Assembly (NCBI GenBank): GCA_947462335.1
Contig: OX381713.1
Span: 23,366,381-23,430,380 of the forward strand
Origin: Harmothoe impar
Taxonomy: Eukaryota > Annelida > Polychaeta > Phyllodocida > Polynoidae
DNA: 64,000 bases
Direction: 5' to 3'
Shown one piece after another: positions 57,301-64,000 of the stretch (positions are counted from its first letter, which is position 1; every line of letters starts with the position of its first letter). The notes beneath the pieces were generated by a model. The model saw only the letters and a list, made by a program, of their open reading frames with translations. It did not search any database and was not told the origin of the DNA. The position numbers and the translations under genes were made by a program.

Positions 57301-57798
57301 GTTGAGAGGTAGGGGGCTTTTGGCTTTGCTTTCCTGCACCTAGGGCCGGGTACAGAGACACAAAGGCCGGGTACAGAGGCACCAGGGCCGGGTACAGAGG
57401 TATGTGGCTTCTGTACACTGGTCACACCTCACTGCCCCTCCCTCTCCCAACCCCCCTCCACCCCCCCCCCCCCCCCCAAAGGTGCCGTGGCAGGCATCTG
57501 GAGCCGGCCCATGCCTTGTAGTGGTCGACTCCACTCCCCTCCTTGACCTCCCTGGTTTCTCCTATCTTTTTTTTGGGGGGGGGGGGGAGGGGAGTAAATA
57601 TGTTTAATTGGATATTCATGTTCAGGAATGGAAACACACGTACTCGTAGACTGAGAAGGAGTAAAGTGTACAGGCACAAAGGGGCCGTCCATAAATGACG
57701 TCATGCTTTTTTGACCATTTTTGACCCCCCCCCCCCTCCCCCCTTGTCATGTTTTGTCATGCAACCCTTGATTCCCCTTAAAACATGACGTCATGCAG

Positions 57799-57958
57799 CA
57801 GGGGCGGATTTAGGGGGGGCGGACCCGGCGTGCACCCCCCCCCCCCTATTTTTCTGTACATTTTAATGTGACAATTTTCAATACCCCCAGTGGCAGAACA
57901 TTGGTCATTGCCTATTTCACCCCCCCCCCCTTTTTCCAAAATCCTGGATCTGCCCCAG
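57799..57958. mobile_element. hAT-like CAGGGGCGG MITE (copy B)
   Basis: It is the orthologue of 33596-33750. The right terminus has changed to GATCTGCCCCAG. Confidence 0.65.
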
Positions 57959-58048
57959 TGCAGAGAGGACACCCCCCCCCCCCCCCCAAAGCATGGTATA
58001 AGTAAACATAGAAACAGCACATCAGCGGAAGCTTCACTGCTCCCCTAG

Positions 58049-59047
58049 GTAGGTACATCAGATGAAAAATACATTCAATTACATCTCTTTTGAAAACAAT
58101 TGTAATCTAAAGGCATTGGACTGACTTAAATCATGTTTTTGGAATTTTGTAAAAATTCCAAACTGTTCCAGATATATTCAAGATTTTTGGTGCCTCAAAA
58201 GATGGCAGAATGTCTTATGGGAGAAGGGGTAAAAGCTGTGACCTTTTGAAGCAGAAATAGCAGGATTATACCCCAGGACCCTAGGTATTGATTATGAGAA
58301 AACCTGAATAACGTTTACATAGTTTAAAATATTTGAATTTAATAAAAAAATATTTGGACATTTGTGGAAGCCGGGACGGAAATTCATATTTTTGTGACCT
58401 ACATACATGACCTAGATTTGCTAATTAATTTAGATCAATGACCTAATTAGCAGTAATTAAGAATATTGATATGTAATTTTGACAAATCATTTAAAAAAAG
58501 ACCATGATTGTGAAATAACTTAGCTCTGCATATGATTGTAATTTTAGGATCAATATAACCCTAATGAATTGATAAATTAGATAAGTATTTGTCTAATTAC
58601 TCTAATTACCTATGTAAACTTTAGAGCTAAACCTTGATATGCAGATTTTCGGGGGTCATTTCATATGGATCTCCTGTGGCTACAGCTTAGCTAAACATAT
58701 CACTGGAAAGGGCATGAATCATAGAATTACTTTTTCTAGGTTTCAAAGAGGTTTTTTGATATTCTGACATTCATTCTAAAGAAATGCTAAGGCATACAAT
58801 TGCACATTAATTAAAATCCAAGTCAGAATTAATTTATTTTTCTGGAAAATATACTAGGATGTAGACTGAACTCTTCTTTTCCAAATGATGGGTCAACCTA
58901 CTTGATTTCTCCTATTTAAATGTGTTTTATAAAACAAAAGCTGAACCCATATCTGGGGATGGTGGTTCTGGACTGGGTCACAAGAAATGACCTCTCAGGA
59001 GAGGACAAATGCACAGTGGCGCCACCAACGGAATCTGATGTACCTAC
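58049..59047. mobile_element. 999-bp TIR element with 5-bp TSD, present only in copy B
   Basis: GTAGGTACATCAGAT and ATCTGATGTACCTAC are exact inverses at the ends, and CCTAG flanks both. Copy A keeps the empty site CCCCTAGGATGTAT at 33841. The interior is AT-rich without a coding frame. Confidence 0.85.
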
Positions 59048-60388
59048 CCTAGGATGTATAAACTATAATGGGACAAGTCATTTTGATATTATCATCTAGA
59101 GAGGGGGCTGGGTGCAGTTTCCATTTAATTTTGAAGAGAATGGACTTGAGTCTTTTCATTTCACTAAGCTGGAGGTCGAAAATCCCTTAAACCGCCATAT
59201 AAAGGGACTACTTGTGGTACCTGGGATGAACATTTATAGTTTTACCCTACTTTGGTGAGATCTTGCTCCCCTCCATACAATCCTGATATGATACAGAGTT
59301 TGGGGTGGGGGGGGGGGGGTCTGTAATTAAAGCAGGAGGAGGGAATTACTGTGAAGGGGGAACAGGAGCAGGAGAGAATTTACCCCTAACTGGTGGCAGC
59401 AAATTAAAAGTAGAGTCTAGGTTGATCTCTATAATATGCACTCAATGTGCCCCCATACTGCGCTACCTAGAATTCTGAAGACTATTGCAAAAAGTCAGAG
59501 TATGAATTCATATATTTGAATGACATTTGGATCTCATTACATTTTCAGTTCTTTGGTGTTAACTATAAACTGGATGCCACCTTTTCAAATTCCTCGGTCC
59601 CCCACCACAGTTTTAAGTTCAATTTTAGCACTTTTGGAAATGCCCCATAGAGGGAATTGTATTGGTAAAAATTGTGAAATTTAAGAGGTGACCATGAATG
59701 GTGCCCACCCCCTCCCTGCAGATAATTTTGGAGAAATCTATAATGCCAAAAATCTCACCAATATTTCCTGTTTCCCTTTGACTTTCCTTTCCTTACTTTC
59801 AACCAAAAATTGTATGTGCTGGTGATAGGGGCAAACAGTTTCCCTAGAATACGTGACTAATAGAGTTATGATGACTATAGTGGATGCTCAGCCAGCCATG
59901 CCATCCACTATAGATCTAGTTGATGCTCGACCATCAAGGGATAAGCCGCACCTCCAATTTGACAAATCCTAGAAGCCACACAGGGGTGTCTAATTATAGC
60001 AACTTTAGTAATGCAGTATACATACAAAAACTCTCATATATGCTGCAACTTATATCGCCATGTTTGGTATTAAATTAAAACTTGTTGTGGCTTATACGCA
60101 AGACTTTATAGGTTACACTTTTTTTTCAAACATGACGTCATGCACCACATGACCCCCCCTCCCCCCCCCCCTTGTCATGTTTGGTCATGGTACATGGTAC
60201 CCCCCCTCCAGCATGACGTCATTTATGGACAGCCCCAAAATGCCTTGATTTCCAAGTTGTATTCAATGTAAAAAGAAAAAATTCCCCTCCCGAGGCCACA
60301 CAGTGGAGCGGCCGGGTGAGATTTCTTAACAAGGCCACACGGCCGATTTTTTTTTTGATTTTTTTTTTTTTACACCTCGGGAGTATAA

Positions 60389-62203
60389 TTACTGGACATC
60401 GATTCTCTCTCTTTGTAGCTCTAGTGATCGATGCCCAGTTTTATACTTCAGACCAGTGGCTCATTTTGGCTGTTTTTTGCCTCACAGATTGCTTCTAGGG
60501 CAAAATCCTGACTAGGTGCAAATATATTCTCTATGCCAATGTGTAATATGAGGGTAGAAAACACTGGAACCTCAGTTAGAAAAAATCCTACTGAACAGTT
60601 TTTGAGAAAATTAGGGTTTTGTTGCATATTTTTGGTGTTTTTAGTACATTTCCTACATAAACCGTGAACGCCAGCATTTCTCACTTTTCAGGTGTTTAGA
60701 ATCAGAATTTGACTTTTTTTAATTCGCAGTAGGATTTCTGAGTATCGAGCCATTCTAGAAAAGCTATTCTTTGGAAAAAATACTTAGTATTTCTTGATGA
60801 TTTTCGTTGCACAAATTTAGGGTTGTAATATAAAAACTGCATTGTCATCCAATCAAAGTGTTTATGCACTGTTGATGGTCACCCCCTCCCACCCTCTTCA
60901 CTCTGCATTGAAGGAGAACAGGCAGGGGAGGTACACTTGTCCGTATATAGCTGTTGACCTGCTTGCTGGGTGCATTTTCAATTTATGGGGTGCCAACTGT
61001 TCATGAAAGAAAAATCAAATAGAATTTTTTTTTTTTTTTAGTATCAGATTAATGTAACTACAATTCGTGATAGCACTTAAAGCATTATATTTGCATTAAT
61101 ATGAATGGTAGCCACCTTATGGGGTGCCAACTATTCATGAAAGAAAAATTGATAAGAATTTGTTTTTTATTAGCATTAAATTGATGCAACTACAATTCGA
61201 GATTGCATTTCAAGCATCGGGGCATTCAATGAATGGTAGTCATCTTAAATATATGGGGTGCCAACTGTTCATGAATTAAAAAATAAGAATAGAATTAGTT
61301 TTTTTATTAGTATCAGATTAATGCAACTACAATTTGTGATTGCACTTAAAGCATTGTGGCATGCAGTGACTGGTAACCACCTTGAATGTATGGGGTGCCA
61401 ACTGTTCATGAAAGAAAAAAAAGAAAGTTTTTTTTTTAGAATCAAATTAACTCAATTGCAATTCAAAATTGCATTTAAGCATTATGGCATTCAATGACTG
61501 GTGGCCATCTTGAACCTATGGGGTGCCAACTCTTCATGAAAAAAACAACTAAATTGGATTTTTTTAACAGTGTAAAATTAATGCAACTACATTTCAAGAT
61601 TGCATTTAAAGCATTGTGGCATTCAATGAATGATGGCCATCCTAAACCTATGGGTGCCAACTGTGGTTGAAAAAGGTATCAAATAGACATTTTCTTATAA
61701 TAGATATCAAATTAATGCAACTACAATTCTTCATTGCACTGAAAGCATTTTGGCATTTAGTAAATGGTAGCCATCTTGAATGGGTTGAATGAAGGAAAAA
61801 TCAAATAGGATTTGGTCAAGATTGCATTTCAAGCATCGGGACATTCAATGAGTGATAGCCATCTTGAATCTATGGGATGCCAACTGTTCATGAAAAAAAA
61901 ATAGAATAGATTTTTTTTTATTAGTATCAAATTACTGCAACTGCAATTCGAGATTACATTAAAAGCATGGTGGCATTCAATGAATGGTTGCAATCTTGAA
62001 TTTTGAAATGAACATACACACAGACATATTTATAGGCATGAACATGGTGTTCTCCTTCATTATAGATATTCATGGATTTCTACTTCTACTAAATATAGCT
62101 TTCTGTTAGAAGGATTCTGTTACATGGATGTCGATGTCCAGTTTTAGATATATATCCATATAGTGCATTGGAGTGCTATAATGTTGGACTGCTGTATATT
62201 TCT
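60389..62203 (+). repeat. Copy-B-only block with a ~133-bp tandem array
   Basis: From about 60980 to 62000, units opening GGGGTGCCAACTGTTCATGA recur at about 60986, 61121, 61256, 61391, 61519 and 61653, followed by degenerate ones. Each also contains ATTAATGCAACTACAATTCG and GCATTCAATGAATGGTAGCC. Copy A joins directly from GGGAGTATAATT to TCTACACTTG at 35510, so it has no equivalent. Confidence 0.8.
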
Positions 62204-64000
62204 ACACTTGATAACTTATCTCCCTGAACTCTCCGGCTATGGTGACAGCTGTAATGAGAGCTGATGTTGGTCTGACAGAGGTCGGATAAGAAATATGGTA
62301 TTAAATGAGATACCTACCGAGTATGTGTTAGATAGCCTACACCTGGACACGGTTCTTTCATATACCCATTGCCCCACCAGGTCGAGACGAGGTGTTATAC
62401 ACTGAGTCGCTGACCAGTGGGCAATGGGTATGTGGGAGAAGCCTGGCCAGGTGTTGGCTATCTGATTTAACCCTCGATTATGTCAGTGTATACAATATAC
62501 CCAAGGTGCGATTCCTTTGTCTTTGCCCTGCACCGTGGGTTAACATAGTATATTGTACCTCACACCCCAGCAATTGAAAAAAAAAAGGGAAAAAAAGAAT
62601 TTGCGGCCTACCGGGTGAGTTATTTTTAACCCACCCGCTACACCGGAAACAGACTTTTTTGTAAGTGTGTCCCGATCACTCCCAATCCCATGCTCACCAT
62701 CGCTGCATGGAAAAATCTCCACATGTGTTTACAGATTCTGGTAGTCTTCCTTGAAAACATGAATTAAGATTAGATCTGATACAATGAAGGAAGTATTTCC
62801 CTGCTTGAGCCAAGTATACCCAGAATAGGAGATGGGTTCCAAAGTATATGGTTCAATCAATACAGCCGCAGTGTCTTTGAAATGAAAGGTGACAGTAATC
62901 TGAGCCAAGTTGGCATGTGTTTAAGAGGTTTATATTGATCTGAACAAAGCATGTGTCACCTCCGAGGCCACACCGGTCGCCTATGTTTCCTTGGACCACG
63001 TGTATATATGTGTTATTTTTTATATCTAAATTGTTTTCCTTGTTGAAAGGACTACACTGTATTGAATATTTCCTCTTTTTATTTTTATAATACTATTCTC
63101 ATAATGATTCGATACTTAGTTGAATCGTACAACCCTAATTGAAATTCAAAATTTGTCAATGTCCCATTATTAAGGTATAAAACTAGACACAGTTTAATTT
63201 CATTTTTGGCCTCATAGGTTAGATCTGTAAAAGTGCCACATCAAAAGATCATGTGTGACGTCACTGAGATGCCACACCCATTAGTGCGTTATCTCCCCAA
63301 ACCCCACACGCCATGCGTCTAATATCTGCATGTCTCGCGTTCCGCAGGTGGTCGCTAGTACATGCTACAGGTGTGAAGGTCGATAGATATGTGGTATATC
63401 TTAGTCTTTGAGATGATCTCGTTGAAGGGCAGTGGGGGGCAAAAAGCACCCTGTAAAGATTGCCTTTAATTTGATTTGAAGCGACTATCGCACAACTGTA
63501 ATGTACACCCTGAGGAATGAGGTTATGCTCGGACTGTATACTGTTGTACATGTAAATGTAGGGTATTGGTTAAATGGACTACCGGGTAAGTTCGATAAGT
63601 AATCAGTCATTTACATGTAAATATTTCAATACCCCTCACATATTAAAGGCAAACCCTTCACTTAGGCTTAAACTTGTAACTAGTTAAAGCCGAATTTTGC
63701 TTCAAATAACTTTAAAAAGAAATTAGCAATTTAGTTACAAATGATGCAACTGCGTACACTGTTTTGTGTGAGGGTTTTAACAGAAAGGGAGTCCAAAAAC
63801 AAATATTGATATTCCTCAACATTTTGAATATTAGGGTTGGCACTACTTTCCAAAGTAGACGTCCTTTTAGTTTTACCGTAAACACAATCTTTGGAAATAA
63901 AAACTGCCTCAAACCATGAACTGGCACATCAAAACATTTTATTTTAGGATTTGCCACATCCACCACTGTCTAGACATGACACAGTTTAGTTTCTATTTTC

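Larger units (their letters stand above)
57681..60236. mobile_element. TIR element, GGGGCCGTCCAT..TGACGTCATG ends (copy B)
   Basis: It is the same element as 33464-35355, with the cleaner left terminus GGGGCCGTCCATAAATGACG and right terminus CGTCATTTATGGACAGCCCC. It is enlarged by the 999-bp insertion at 58049. Confidence 0.8.
54568..64000 (+). repeat. Direct duplication, copy B (continues past window end)
   Basis: It is the collinear counterpart of 31696-37662 with added blocks at 55168-57560, 58049-59047 and 60389-62203. The window ends inside the match, at the equivalent of 37662. If it continues collinearly, a second USP20/33 gene starts about 1.5 kb beyond the window. Confidence 0.9.

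Overview
The window is eukaryotic, from an animal nuclear genome. Genes are split into short exons with GT..AG introns, intergenic and intronic DNA is full of DNA-transposon debris, and there is a 200-N scaffold gap at 51,796-51,995. Two multi-exon genes could be rebuilt exon by exon with matching splice phases. They are a DEG/ENaC-family sodium channel on the minus strand (window start to about 10.6 kb) and a USP20/USP33-type deubiquitinase on the plus strand (39.2-50.5 kb). A single USP20/33-type gene, dense MITEs and about 2% divergence between near-identical copies suggest a marine invertebrate, possibly a lancelet or another deuterostome/lophotrochozoan. The species cannot be fixed from the sequence.

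Layout. 0-10.6 kb: channel gene; ten coding exons recovered (583 codons), with the second transmembrane segment left of the window. 10.6-18.6 kb: mostly MITEs, plus three isolated candidate exons of unrecognised genes (16.1 and 17.3 kb minus, 18.5 kb plus). 18.7-25 kb: two decayed non-LTR retrotransposons with APE endonuclease and reverse transcriptase. 25-31.7 kb: nested DNA elements whose ends are built from short repeated words (GGGTAATATCGCGCAC, GGGGTAATA..GGG, GAGAACTGGGACAC), with three levels of nesting at 26.6-27.9 kb. 31.7-37.7 kb: copy A of a large direct duplication. 38.3-39.0 kb: 21-bp minisatellite. 39.1-50.5 kb: USP20/33 gene. 52-54.2 kb: another GGGGTAATA element carrying two younger insertions. 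54.57-64.0 kb: copy B of the duplication, carrying a 201-bp satellite, a ~133-bp tandem array and a 1-kb transposon that copy A lacks.

The main structural point is that copies A and B each begin with the same 88-bp candidate leader exon, 22,871 bp apart, and the repeated unit would enclose the whole USP gene. The window therefore either shows the start of a true tandem duplication of the USP locus or a false duplication from joining two divergent haplotypes. Either way, A and B serve as empty-site controls for one another and fix the exact ends and target-site duplications of several otherwise unassignable transposons. The two recovered genes have no evident functional link.
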